From Desulfobulbaceae bacterium (GTDB lineage: Bacteria; Desulfobacterota; Desulfobulbia; Desulfobulbales; Desulfobulbaceae), in the NCBI GenBank assembly GCA_011389815.1, contig JAABTP010000018.1, positions 1 to 43,447 of the forward strand: a stretch of 43,447 nucleotides of DNA, read 5' to 3'. The notes beneath the pieces are model-generated. The model saw nothing but the letters and a program-made list of their open reading frames with translations, ran no database searches and was not told the DNA's origin. Shown piece by piece: positions 1 through 8,575 of this stretch. The first letter of the stretch is position 1, and each line of letters begins with the position of its first letter. The position numbers and the translations under genes were made by a program.

Positions 1-192
1 GAGTACAACTATCGTTGTTCTCACTGTAATTGTGAAGTTTGGGTGAACGAAGCCATCATTGATTTCGACTTAGGTTTTGCGGAGTTTGAGGGAAGAAGTC
101 ATGAAGGTTATATGCCGGTTCTTGGTTGTCCGGGGTGCAACCAGGAAACCTTGCATTACACCGGAGTAAAAAGTCCGCCCGAAGGGCGTTAA
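1..192 (+). CDS. C-terminal part of a zinc-ribbon-like protein (start outside window)
   Basis: An open frame runs from the first base to a TAA at 190-192 and gives 63 residues of a protein that begins before the window. Two cysteine pairs are visible, C6-x2-C9 (with a further C11) and C43-x2-C46, spaced as in a small zinc ribbon. The rest is acidic and aromatic with no recognised catalytic motif. It ends 37 bases before the next gene on the same strand. What the protein does cannot be said from this fragment; metal binding is an inference from the cysteine spacing only. Confidence 0.6.
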   Translation, partial: EYNYRCSHCNCEVWVNEAIIDFDLGFAEFEGRSHEGYMPVLGCPGCNQETLHYTGVKSPPEGR

Positions 193-229
193 GTTCTCTA
201 TACTTTGTCTGGAAAGGCGTTAAAATATT

Positions 230-2380
230 ATGAAACAGATTCTACAGAACATGTTTTCCGGTGAAACTCGTCTTGTGACCATTCCTGTTCCTAAAACCCC
301 TAAGACAGGTGTACTCATTAAGTCTTCTTCCAGTCTTATTTCCATCGGCACTGAACGAATGCTTGTAGAGTTCGGCAAGGCCAACATGCTTGACAAGGCC
401 CGTCAGCAGCCGGAAAAGGTCAAGATGGTGCTGGAAAAGGTCAAAACAGACGGGCTGGCAACCACTATTGATGCGGTCAGAAGCAAACTGGATCAGCCCC
501 TGCCGTTGGGATACTGCAATGTTGGGATTGTTCTGGAAACAGGTGCTGAAGTCTACGGCTTGAAAGCAGGAGACAGGGTCGTTTCCAATGGTTCTCATGC
601 CGAGATGGTTGCTGTGTCACAAAATCTCTGCGCACGGATTCCAGATACTGTCAGTGATGAGACTGCCGCCTTTACCGTGCTCGGGTCAATAGGTCTTGAA
701 GGAATCCGTCTTGCCGCACCGACGCTCGGAGAATATTTTGTTGTTACCGGTCTGGGATTGATCGGCCTGCTCACGGTTCAGCTCCTGCGTACCCACGGCT
801 GCCGGGTGCTCGGCATTGATTTTGATCCGGCAAAACTTGAACTGGCCCGCCAGTTCGGGGTGGAGACAGTTGACCTTGCGCAAGGTGAAGATCCGGTTGA
901 AGCCGGAATGGCGTTTTCCAAAGGGCGGGGTGTTGACGGTGTACTGATCACCGCATCAACAAAATCCTCTGATCCGGTCAGTCAGGCCGCCCGTATGAGC
1001 CGTCAACGGGGGCGGATTATCTTGGTCGGGGTAACAGGACTTGAACTGAACCGTGCTGATTTTTACGAGAAAGAATTGAGCTTTCAGGTTTCCTGCTCGT
1101 ATGGTCCGGGACGTTACGACAGCAGTTATGAGGACCAAGGCCGGGATTACCCCTTCGGATATGTCCGCTGGACAGAGCAGCGCAATTTTGAGGCTGTGCT
1201 GGATATGATGGCCGAAGGGCGACTTGATATTCAGCCGCTGATCTCCCATCGTTTCAGCTTTAGCGATGCGGTTGCCGCCTATCAGGTGCTGAGTGATGAC
1301 AGACATGCCTTCGGCATCCTACTGGAGTACCGGAATGTTGAGCAGAAGGGTGATGCGGCGGCCACACGGGTGACTCTCAACAAAAAAGTCAATTTTACGG
1401 CTGAAAGCCCGATATGCGGCTTTATCGGGGCTGGTAATTATGCTTCCCGTATCCTGATTCCCGCTTTTGTCAAGGCAGGTGCCCAACTCCATACCATTGT
1501 TTCCAGCGGTGGAGTGAGTGCAGCCCATCACGGGGAGAAAAACGGTTTTCAACAGGCTGCCACGGATGTGGAGGCGGTGTTTGCGGATCATGAGATCAAC
1601 ACGGTTGTTATTGTCACCCGCCATAACACTCATGCCCGTTATGTCATCAAGGCATTGGAAGCAGGGAAGCATGTCTTTGTCGAGAAGCCTCTGTGTCTTA
1701 CTCTGGAAGAGCTGGATACAATTAAAGAGTGCTTTGTATCTCTCCAAAAGGACTTCGCCTCGCCACCTCAGGTGATGGTGGGATTCAACCGCCGGTTTGC
1801 TCCGCAGATCGTGAAGATAAAAGAGCTGCTTGCTCCGGTGAAACAACCCAAGGTCTTTATCATGACCATGAATGCCGGTGCCATACCCGCAGATACCTGG
1901 ATTCAGGATAAAGCGGTGGGCGGCGGTCGTATTATCGGGGAAGCCTGTCATTATATCGACCTGATGCGCTATTTGGCCGGTTCCGAGATTATCTCGGTAC
2001 AGGCCCGGCGGATGGGGGATCATCCGACTCTTGAAGTAACTGAGGACAAGGCTGCCATCACCCTCGGTTTTGCCGACGGCTCATTCGGCACGATCCATTA
2101 TCTTGCCAACGGCGGCAAGGCATTCCCCAAAGAACGCATCGAAGTCTTTGCTGGAGACGCAGTGCTGCAGCTGGATAATTTTCGCAAGCTGAAAGGATAC
2201 GGCTGGCAAGGATTTAAGAAAATGAACCTGATGTGGCAGGATAAAGGGCAGGGGGCCTGTGCTGCTGCGTTTTTAGAGAGTATTGCACAGGGCACAGCTA
2301 TGCCTATTCCTTTTGAGGAACTGATAGAGGTTGCGCGGGTGAGTATTGAGGCGGATGAACAGTTGAGGCAGCAGGGGTAA
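230..2380 (+). CDS. Bi-domain oxidoreductase: zinc-type alcohol dehydrogenase fused to Gfo/Idh/MocA
   Basis: 716 residues containing two complete dehydrogenase modules. Residues 1-370 look like a medium-chain (zinc-type) dehydrogenase, with the Rossmann motif GLGLIG at 174-179. Residues 395-716 form a Gfo/Idh/MocA oxidoreductase, with a second nucleotide-binding motif GFIGAGNYA at 397-405, the EKPL signature at 485-488 and GEACHYID at 570-577. Such fusions are known next to heparinase-like genes in exopolysaccharide loci, and that is the arrangement here: the heparinase-like gene starts 9 bases after the stop. The likely role is NAD(P)-dependent oxidation or reduction of a sugar or sugar nucleotide; the substrate is unknown. 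The ATG at 230 has a purine-rich GGAAAGG some 12 bases upstream. Confidence 0.88.
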   Translation: MKQILQNMFSGETRLVTIPVPKTPKTGVLIKSSSSLISIGTERMLVEFGKANMLDKARQQPEKVKMVLEKVKTDGLATTIDAVRSKLDQPLPLGYCNVGIVLETGAEVYGLKAGDRVVSNGSHAEMVAVSQNLCARIPDTVSDETAAFTVLGSIGLEGIRLAAPTLGEYFVVTGLGLIGLLTVQLLRTHGCRVLGIDFDPAKLELARQFGVETVDLAQGEDPVEAGMAFSKGRGVDGVLITASTKSSDPVSQAARMSRQRGRIILVGVTGLELNRADFYEKELSFQVSCSYGPGRYDSSYEDQGRDYPFGYVRWTEQRNFEAVLDMMAEGRLDIQPLISHRFSFSDAVAAYQVLSDDRHAFGILLEYRNVEQKGDAAATRVTLNKKVNFTAESPICGFIGAGNYASRILIPAFVKAGAQLHTIVSSGGVSAAHHGEKNGFQQAATDVEAVFADHEINTVVIVTRHNTHARYVIKALEAGKHVFVEKPLCLTLEELDTIKECFVSLQKDFASPPQVMVGFNRRFAPQIVKIKELLAPVKQPKVFIMTMNAGAIPADTWIQDKAVGGGRIIGEACHYIDLMRYLAGSEIISVQARRMGDHPTLEVTEDKAAITLGFADGSFGTIHYLANGGKAFPKERIEVFAGDAVLQLDNFRKLKGYGWQGFKKMNLMWQDKGQGACAAAFLESIAQGTAMPIPFEELIEVARVSIEADEQLRQQG

Positions 2381-2389
2381 GCAGTTATT

Positions 2390-4219
2390 GTGACGAGGAA
2401 ACAGATATATTTGCGCTGGCTCAAACTGAACACATACCTTCGCCTCGGCCTGCCCAATATCGCAACTGTCGCCCTCTATCGCTTGGCAAAACAAGCAGGC
2501 TATTACAAACATCGCCTCCCTGTCGGCCAGCCGATCCAAGGGCCGTTTTTTTCTGATACCGTTGCTGAACCTGAAAATTGTTTCCCGTTCAGCTATTTTT
2601 CTTTTCATACAATTCAAGCTACTTCTCCGCCCGACTGGTTTATCAATCCGTGGAACGGTACTCGTTGCCCGGATTCAGACCGCCATTGGTCTGCGATTCC
2701 TGACTTCATGCCGGAACTCGGTGATATCAAAACGGTGTGGGAGGCCTCCCGGTTTGACTGGCTCCCTTGCATGGCCTGGGCATATCGGAACGGAGACAAG
2801 GAGGCCCTCGCCCGGCTTGAGCTGTGGTTGCGGGATTGGGCTAAACAGAATCCGGTGAACAGCGGTGTCAACTGGAAATGCGGGCAAGAGGCATCGTTGC
2901 GCTGTCTGAATATGCTGGCAGCAGCATTGAGTATTGACAAGTGCTTTGACCACCCGTTTGACGGCTTTCTCCAGTTTCTGTCTACGCATCTGCAGCGGAT
3001 TGTGCCCACGCTCCGCTACGCTATGGCGCAGGACAACAATCATGGCGTGAGCGAAGCGGCTGCTTTATTTGCAGTCGGGCAGTATTTAAGGATACACGGT
3101 ACTCCAGCGCAGCAGAAGAAGGCAGAAAAATGGTCACAACAGGGTCGTTCTTGGCTGGAGAACCGAATAAAAAAACTCATTATGCCGGACGGCAGTTTTT
3201 CCCAGCACTCCGTCACCTACCATCGTTTCACGCTGGATATACTCTCCTTTGTTGAACTGCTCCGGATACGGCTTGAGGCGGAACCGTTTGAAGCCCTTTT
3301 TTATGAGCGTATCAAAGCTGCGGTACGATGGCTGCATACAATGACAGACAGCCGAACAGGCGATGCGCCCAACCTCGGCCCCAATGATGGAGCGTATCTC
3401 TTTAACTTGCAAGGCGGTGAGTATCGTGATTTCAGACCGAGTATTCAGCTGGGAGCGGCAGTTTTTCTCCAGCGAGCTGCATGGCCGAACGAGGTCAATC
3501 ATCCTCTGCTTAAGGTCTTTTCCTGTGACCTTAGTAAGTTTCCCTTGCTGAATGAAGCAGGAAGTTCTATTATGGCACAAGGCGGTTATGCCTGTTTCCG
3601 GGATAACAGCGGCTTTGCCCTCCTGCGCTTGCCAGTATACCGCTTTCGTCCCAGCCATGCCGACGCCTTACATCTTGATTTGTGGCACAACGAAATAAAT
3701 TGGGTGAGAGACGCAGGTTCATATAGCTATAATGCGGACGAGGAGAGTCTGCAATACTTTCCGGGAACAGTGAGCCATAATAGCATCTGCTTTGACAACC
3801 GGGATCAGATGCCCAGACTGGGCAGATTTCTTTTCGGGGCTTGGTTGCAACCCGATGAGGTCAGCGGCGATATGGATGCCGGGATGGTCCGAAGCGGTTA
3901 CACGGATTATTCGGGGGCACAGCATATCCGTGAAGTGCAATACAGGCAGGGCAGATGTTCTGTGACCGATACCTTTGTAGGCTTCACGCAGGAGGCAGTT
4001 ATTCGTTGGCATCTTGCGCCTGCTGACTGGAAATTGGACAACAGGGCACTGTTCTGTGACCAAATGAAACTGCTCGTGGAAGCAGAAAATGATATAACCC
4101 TGTCTCTAACAGAGCTGCCAGAATCCCGTTATTATCTGGACTGGCATAATGTCCTTGTGCTGGAAATCAGAAGTGCTGAAGCCGGGACAGTGAAGACTTC
4201 ATTCATCTTTATTGATTGA
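2390..4219 (+). CDS. Heparinase II/III family protein (alginate-lyase-like fold)
   Basis: 609 residues from a GTG start, preceded by GGGG about 12 bases upstream. An N-terminal alpha-toroid region carries family-type motifs: DIKTVWEASRF at 112-122, NWKCGQEASLR near 161-171, NNHGVSEA at 216-223 and SQHSVTYHR at 271-279. The C-terminal beta-rich half carries HADALHLDLW at 423-432, typical of the heparinase II/III domain. These enzymes cleave uronic-acid-containing polysaccharides by beta-elimination. Many relatives inside biosynthetic loci are of unproven activity and may edit the polymer or control its length. No N-terminal signal peptide is obvious, which argues against a plain secreted lyase. 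It belongs to a string with the fused oxidoreductase upstream and a GT4 downstream. Confidence 0.85.
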   Translation: MTRKQIYLRWLKLNTYLRLGLPNIATVALYRLAKQAGYYKHRLPVGQPIQGPFFSDTVAEPENCFPFSYFSFHTIQATSPPDWFINPWNGTRCPDSDRHWSAIPDFMPELGDIKTVWEASRFDWLPCMAWAYRNGDKEALARLELWLRDWAKQNPVNSGVNWKCGQEASLRCLNMLAAALSIDKCFDHPFDGFLQFLSTHLQRIVPTLRYAMAQDNNHGVSEAAALFAVGQYLRIHGTPAQQKKAEKWSQQGRSWLENRIKKLIMPDGSFSQHSVTYHRFTLDILSFVELLRIRLEAEPFEALFYERIKAAVRWLHTMTDSRTGDAPNLGPNDGAYLFNLQGGEYRDFRPSIQLGAAVFLQRAAWPNEVNHPLLKVFSCDLSKFPLLNEAGSSIMAQGGYACFRDNSGFALLRLPVYRFRPSHADALHLDLWHNEINWVRDAGSYSYNADEESLQYFPGTVSHNSICFDNRDQMPRLGRFLFGAWLQPDEVSGDMDAGMVRSGYTDYSGAQHIREVQYRQGRCSVTDTFVGFTQEAVIRWHLAPADWKLDNRALFCDQMKLLVEAENDITLSLTELPESRYYLDWHNVLVLEIRSAEAGTVKTSFIFID

Positions 4220-4258
4220 TCAGCAGAGCAAAAAGAGACAGCTCCTTTTTCGGTACTT

Positions 4259-5479
4259 ATGCGAATCCTCTACTTCCATCAATATTTTACCACGCCTACA
4301 GGATCAGGAGGAATACGTTCCTATCAAATGGCTCGGCAGTTGATTGCCCGGGGCCATCAGGTAACCATGATTTGTGCCAAAAGTGGCAATGGTGATCTGG
4401 GATTGCCGGGCAAACCAGATGATCCAGTGCGCAAAGGTATTATTGACGATATCCATATGATCCAATTCAATTTGGAATACAGCAACCATATGAGCCTGCC
4501 CAAACGGAGCTGGATCTTTTTGCAGTATGCATTCAACAGCGTGCTTCTGGCACTGCGCATGGATTATGACTTGGTGTTTGCCACCACCACGCCTTTGACA
4601 GCAGGGATTCCTGGGATATTTGCCCGGTACCTGAGAAACAAACCCTTTGTGTTTGAAGTACGTGATCTGTGGCCGGAGTTACCCAAAGCCATGGAGGTGG
4701 TGAAAAATCCCCTGGTGCTGGCAGGGATGTCTGGGCTGGAATGGCTCAGTTATCGGGCCGCTACCGCGTGTATCGCATTGTCTCCGGGAATCCAAAAGGG
4801 CATAGAGCAACGCTCTGTTGCTGGCAAATCTATTGCCATGATCCCCAATGGGTGTGATCTGGATCTGTTTCAACCAGGCAGCCGGAAAGATCTTGATTTA
4901 CCGGGAGTGGGGCCGGAGGATTGTGTGGCCATTTTTACCGGGGCACATGGTATTGCCAATGGTTTGGATGCGGTTCTGGATATGGCCCATGTGCTTCTGA
5001 AGCGGGGACGAAAGGATATTGTGTTGGTGTTTATAGGGGATGGCAAGCTCAAGCCGCTTCTGAAGGAACGTGCCCGGTCCGAAGGACTTAAAAACTGCCG
5101 GTTCCTGGAACCTATGCCCAAAAACCAGCTTAACCGCATGGTTAGCTGCTGTGATATCGGACTTATGATTCTGAGTGATGTACCAGCATTTTATTACGGC
5201 ACCTCGCCCAACAAGTTTTTTGACTATATCAGCTCAGGCCTGCCCGTGGTGAGCAACTACCCCGGCTGGTTGGCAGACATGATCACCGAGCACCAATGCG
5301 GGGAGGCGGTACCGCCCCGAAACCCGAAAGCCTTTGCTGATGCCCTGTGCCAACTGGCCGATGATCCAGAGCTGCGAAAGACCTGTGGCAAAAATGCCCG
5401 TCGTCTGGCGGAAAAGGCATTTTCCCGACAAAAACTCTCCACTGAATTTGTAGATTTCCTGGAAAGGCATAAAAAATGA
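4259..5479 (+). CDS. Glycosyltransferase family 4 (WbuB-like)
   Basis: 406 residues with a GT-B two-domain layout. The N-terminus has the glycine-rich acceptor loop GSGGIRSYQ around residues 16-24. The C-terminal donor domain has the TSPNKFFDYISSGLPVV segment near 315-331, which occupies the place of the usual E-x7-E motif in WbuB-type enzymes that transfer N-acetylated 6-deoxy amino sugars. It overlaps the next gene by ATGA (5476-5479), so translation is probably coupled to the epimerase. It is expected to act on lipid-linked intermediates at the cytoplasmic face of the inner membrane. The donor cannot be determined from sequence. Confidence 0.85.
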   Translation: MRILYFHQYFTTPTGSGGIRSYQMARQLIARGHQVTMICAKSGNGDLGLPGKPDDPVRKGIIDDIHMIQFNLEYSNHMSLPKRSWIFLQYAFNSVLLALRMDYDLVFATTTPLTAGIPGIFARYLRNKPFVFEVRDLWPELPKAMEVVKNPLVLAGMSGLEWLSYRAATACIALSPGIQKGIEQRSVAGKSIAMIPNGCDLDLFQPGSRKDLDLPGVGPEDCVAIFTGAHGIANGLDAVLDMAHVLLKRGRKDIVLVFIGDGKLKPLLKERARSEGLKNCRFLEPMPKNQLNRMVSCCDIGLMILSDVPAFYYGTSPNKFFDYISSGLPVVSNYPGWLADMITEHQCGEAVPPRNPKAFADALCQLADDPELRKTCGKNARRLAEKAFSRQKLSTEFVDFLERHKK

Positions 5480-6636
5480 AAATAATCTCTGTTGTCGGTG
5501 CCCGCCCCAACTTTATGAAAATCGCCCCCTTCATCCATGCCATTAACGCTCACAATGGGGCGGCAGATGGAGAAACCATTGACCATATCCTGGTCCACAC
5601 CGGCCAGCACTATGATGACTGCATGTCCCGCTCTTTTTTTGAGGATCTGAATATCCCGGATGCAGACATCAACTTGGGCATCGGTTCAGGTAGCCATGCC
5701 GAGCAGGTGGGGAATACTATGATCGCCTTTGAAAAGGTACTGCAACAGGAGCGACCGGATTGGGTAGTAGTGGTCGGTGATGTTAATGCTACATGTGCCT
5801 GTTCCATCACCGCTAAAAAAGAACATGTCAAGCTGGCCCATATTGAGGCAGGCCTGCGATCCCGGGACATGACCATGCCCGAGGAGATTAATCGCCTGGT
5901 GACCGACCGATTGGCTGATCTGCTACTGACGCCAGATAGGCTGTCCAGTGAAAATCTGCTGCAGGAAGGGGTACCAGAGGAGAAGATCCGGCTTGTGGGA
6001 AATATCATGATCGATACCCTGGAAGCCCAGCGGTCCAGGGCTGAGGCCCTGGACCCATATGAGATTGTTAGCCAGGCCCTGTTGCCGGGCCAGGCAGATT
6101 TGAGCCCAGAGCAGAAAAGATCTGTTCGGGAAAACCGATTTGCCGCCATGACCATGCACCGGCCATCCAATGTGGATGAGCAAAAGGTGCTGACTGCCAT
6201 ACTGGATTTTTTGATGGATGAAGTAGCCGCAGACATGCCCCTGTTCTGGCCGGTTCATCCCAGGGCACAGAAACAGATGCAGACCTTTGGTATTTGGAAA
6301 AGAGCCTTGGCCTGTGAAAATTTGGTACTCATGAATCCATTGAGCTACCATGAGCTGTTGCGGCTGAACATGGGTGCTCAAATCATGCTCACGGACAGCG
6401 GCGGACTTCAGGAAGAATGCTGTGTGTTGGGTACCCCCTGTCTGACCCTGCGCTGGAATACCGAACGGCCGGTTACGCTTAGAGATCACGGCGGGGCTTC
6501 AGTTTTGGTGGGAAACAAAATAGAAAGTATCCGTAACGCCTACCGAGACAATGTGGCAGCGGACTGCCGTTCTACCCGCCCCGAGTTATGGGATGGTCAT
6601 ACTGCAGAACGTATTGTAACCGAGTTGTTAAAATAA
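5476..6636 (+). CDS. wecB: Non-hydrolysing UDP-N-acetylglucosamine 2-epimerase
   Basis: 386 residues, the usual length for the family. The family motifs are all present: GARPNFMK near the start, HTGQHYD at 41-47, GDVNATCACS at 101-110, HIEAGLRS at 122-129, PEEINR at 135-140 and TDSGGLQEE near 309. The enzyme interconverts UDP-GlcNAc and UDP-ManNAc (or a related UDP-HexNAc) in the cytoplasm. No WecC-type UDP-ManNAc dehydrogenase is recognised in the window, so the product is either used directly or oxidised by an enzyme encoded elsewhere. The gene is translationally coupled (ATGA) to the GT4 upstream and lies 29 bases before the initiating transferase. This is a homology call; a 6-deoxy substrate as in FnlC-like enzymes is possible. 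Confidence 0.92.
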   Translation: MKIISVVGARPNFMKIAPFIHAINAHNGAADGETIDHILVHTGQHYDDCMSRSFFEDLNIPDADINLGIGSGSHAEQVGNTMIAFEKVLQQERPDWVVVVGDVNATCACSITAKKEHVKLAHIEAGLRSRDMTMPEEINRLVTDRLADLLLTPDRLSSENLLQEGVPEEKIRLVGNIMIDTLEAQRSRAEALDPYEIVSQALLPGQADLSPEQKRSVRENRFAAMTMHRPSNVDEQKVLTAILDFLMDEVAADMPLFWPVHPRAQKQMQTFGIWKRALACENLVLMNPLSYHELLRLNMGAQIMLTDSGGLQEECCVLGTPCLTLRWNTERPVTLRDHGGASVLVGNKIESIRNAYRDNVAADCRSTRPELWDGHTAERIVTELLK

Positions 6637-6665
6637 GTTAGCTCTATTTGGGATCAGGAACTGCT

Positions 6666-7277
6666 ATGATGAAGCGCTTATTTGACCTCACCCTCTCTAG
6701 TGCCAGCTTGCTGGTGTTGGCTCCTGTACTTCTGCTTCTGATGTTGTTGGTTCGATGCAAACTTGGCGCACCCGTATTCTTCCGCCAAACCCGTCCGGGT
6801 AAAGGTGGTAAGCCCTTTGAAATGATTAAATTTCGTACCATGCGTGATGCCTATGACAAGGAAGGCAACCCACTACCGGACTCGGAGCGAATCACGCCTT
6901 TTGGTAGTTTTTTGCGTTCATCAAGCCTGGACGAATTGCCTGAATTGATAAATGTCTTGAAAGGTGAGATGAGCTTGGTGGGGCCGCGTCCCCTACTGAT
7001 GGAATATCTGCCGCTCTATTCGTCTGAGCAGGCTCGCCGTCATGAGGTGCGCCCTGGAATTACTGGATGGGCGCAGGTGAACGGGAGAAACGCTCTTTCT
7101 TGGGAAGAGAAGTTCAAGCTGGATGTATGGTATGTGGATAATCGTTCTTTGTGGCTTGATATTAAGATTATCTGGTTGACTATCAGAAAGGTCTTATTTC
7201 GCGAAGGGATTAGCGCAGAAGGCGAGGTAACGATGCAAAAATTTTGCGGCAATGATGTGGGGAGTATCAAGCCATGA
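6666..7277 (+). CDS. Initiating sugar transferase (PglC-type monotopic phosphoglycosyl transferase)
   Basis: 203 residues from ATG 6666, chosen over an in-frame TTG at 6648 because GGATCAGGAA (6651-6660) then acts as ribosome binding site and the protein starts MMKRLFD as in the family. A hydrophobic re-entrant segment occupies about 10-30, followed by FFRQTRPG (38-45), KFRTMRD (55-61), the catalytic Asp-Glu dyad in SLDELPEL (D89, E90), LVGPRPL near 104-110 and RPGITGWAQVNG. The length and single N-terminal hydrophobic segment match the short PglC class rather than the long WcaJ class. It transfers a phospho-sugar, usually an N-acetylated amino sugar, onto undecaprenyl phosphate and so starts the repeat unit. 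Confidence 0.9.
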   Translation: MMKRLFDLTLSSASLLVLAPVLLLLMLLVRCKLGAPVFFRQTRPGKGGKPFEMIKFRTMRDAYDKEGNPLPDSERITPFGSFLRSSSLDELPELINVLKGEMSLVGPRPLLMEYLPLYSSEQARRHEVRPGITGWAQVNGRNALSWEEKFKLDVWYVDNRSLWLDIKIIWLTIRKVLFREGISAEGEVTMQKFCGNDVGSIKP

Positions 7278-7402
7278 GCGGACGTTTGTTGATTCTTGGG
7301 GCCAGCGGTCATGGCAAGGTGGTGGGTGACTGTGCCTGTGAGATTGATGCCTGGAGTGAGTTGGTGTTTTTTGATGACCGCTGGGCTGAGCTGGCTGTAT
7401 AG
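7274..7402 (+). pseudogene. Remnant of a NeuD/PglD-type sugar N-acyltransferase (N-terminus only)
   Basis: An ATG that overlaps the stop of the initiating transferase (ATGA) opens 42 codons ending in TAG at 7400-7402. The peptide contains LLILGASGHGKVV followed by an acidic FFDD segment, the start of the N-terminal nucleotide-binding domain of NeuD/PglD sugar acyltransferases. The hexapeptide-repeat domain (normally about 200 residues in total) is missing. A complete enzyme of the same type begins 77 bases later in lower-GC DNA, so this appears to be the stump of the ancestral gene left when a new cassette recombined in. The peptide is too short to be an active transferase. Confidence 0.6.
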
Positions 7403-7478
7403 TGCTTTCACAAGGCTGGGGCGGCTAGCGGAGAAGTCGCCATGACTAGGTTTAATGGTTAAGAGGAGGAATAACAGA

Positions 7479-8144
7479 ATGAGTAATATCTATGCGGTCT
7501 ATGGTGCTAGTGGTTTTGGCCGAGAAGTAATGCCCTTGGCTAGAAAGATGTTACCAGGTGATAATGATGCGAAGCTTGTTTTTATAGACGATGGCAAGGC
7601 CGGAGAGATTTATAATGGATACGAAGTAATCGGATTTGAAAATTTCCTGCGGTCAGATCAAACTATTAAAAAAGTTTGTCTGGCAATAGCCGACTCATCA
7701 ATACGCAAAGAGTTATTTGATAAGCTAGAAGAGAGTCAGGTTGAACACTGGTCAGTGTTTGCACAAAATGTTGTGATACTTGATGGGTGCCGAATTGGTG
7801 AAAATTCTGTTTTGGCTCCGTTCGTCACTCTTACGTCTAACATTTCTGTCGGTAAATCTTTCCATGCCAATCTCTATAGTTACGTTGGTCACGATTGCGT
7901 GATCGGTGATTTCGTAACATTTGCTCCGGGAGTGAAATGTAACGGCAATGTGAAGATTGAAGATAATGTCTACATTGGTTCTGGAGCAATCATCAAGCAA
8001 GGCAAACCAGGAAAGCCTTTGGTTATAGGCGAAGGCGCTGCGATTAGTATGGGTGCAATTGTCTCAAAAAATGTACCAGCCGGTGCTTTGGTCGTCGCAA
8101 CGCCATCAAAAAAAATGCAAAGAAAGGAGAGGTTAGGAGGATGA
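7479..8144 (+). CDS. PglD/NeuD-type sugar N-acyltransferase (left-handed beta-helix)
   Basis: 221 residues from ATG 7479, preferred to an in-frame ATG at 7455 because GAGGAGG (7463-7469) sits at ideal spacing. The N-terminal domain begins YGASGFGREV (8-17). Residues about 95-205 are hexapeptide repeats of a left-handed beta-helix, with GHDCVIGD containing H138 in the position of the PglD catalytic histidine. Family members transfer an acyl group from an acyl-CoA to the 4-amino group of a UDP-amino sugar. It overlaps the MaoC-like gene by ATGA, and AGGAGG inside its end is the binding site for that gene. The pairing suggests the acyl donor may be a hydroxyacyl-CoA rather than acetyl-CoA (inference). 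Confidence 0.85.
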   Translation: MSNIYAVYGASGFGREVMPLARKMLPGDNDAKLVFIDDGKAGEIYNGYEVIGFENFLRSDQTIKKVCLAIADSSIRKELFDKLEESQVEHWSVFAQNVVILDGCRIGENSVLAPFVTLTSNISVGKSFHANLYSYVGHDCVIGDFVTFAPGVKCNGNVKIEDNVYIGSGAIIKQGKPGKPLVIGEGAAISMGAIVSKNVPAGALVVATPSKKMQRKERLGG

Positions 8145-8575
8145 GCGATTTTTCATGTAAGCCCGTATCACTTGATGAGATCAATGTTGGGATGACGGCC
8201 AGTTATTCTCAAACTATTACAGATCATGACATCAAGAATTTTGCGGGACTTTCCGGCGATTACAATCCTGTGCATGTTAGTGACGAATATATTCAGTCTT
8301 CACGATTCAGAAAGAGGGTAGTGCATGGTCTTATGCCCACGAGCTTTTTTTCTGGGATTTTTGGGATGCGATTACCTGGGCCGGGGTGTCTTTATGTCTC
8401 CCAGGCTATCGAATTCAAAAGGCCAATTTATATTGATGATACTGTAACTGCAAAAGTTGAAGTTATTGAGGTTGACCTAGTGACAAGGCACGTCAAATTC
8501 AGAACAACCTGCAGTGTCAAAAATAAAGTCGTAATCGACGGTTTGGCAGATATTTTTATTCCTAAGGATGTGTAG
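8141..8575 (+). CDS. MaoC-like (R)-specific enoyl-CoA hydratase
   Basis: 144 residues with the single hot-dog domain of MaoC/PhaJ hydratases. The hydratase signature lies in FAGLSGDYNPVH (34-45), where D40 and H45 correspond to the catalytic pair, followed by VVHGLM (60-65). Enzymes of this family hydrate trans-2-enoyl-CoA to (R)-3-hydroxyacyl-CoA. The gene is coupled by ATGA to the acyltransferase upstream, and its TAG directly abuts the GTG of the aminotransferase. In this position it most simply supplies, or helps make, a 3-hydroxyacyl group placed on an amino sugar. That role is inferred from context; the fold and catalytic residues are seen in the sequence. Confidence 0.85.
   Translation: MSDFSCKPVSLDEINVGMTASYSQTITDHDIKNFAGLSGDYNPVHVSDEYIQSSRFRKRVVHGLMPTSFFSGIFGMRLPGPGCLYVSQAIEFKRPIYIDDTVTAKVEVIEVDLVTRHVKFRTTCSVKNKVVIDGLADIFIPKDV

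Noticed and set aside
1319-2023. Minus-strand 234-codon open frame
   Set aside because: Lies wholly antisense to the Gfo/Idh/MocA part of a well-supported gene and shows no family motif; long antisense frames are common in GC-richer coding DNA.
5610-6236. Minus-strand 208-codon open frame
   Set aside because: Antisense to wecB, whose motifs are complete; the translation is Ser/Arg-rich without known patterns.
7455-7478. ATG 7455 as start of the PglD-like gene
   Set aside because: The GAGGAGG site is downstream of this ATG and fits ATG 7479; the family N-terminus begins at 7479.
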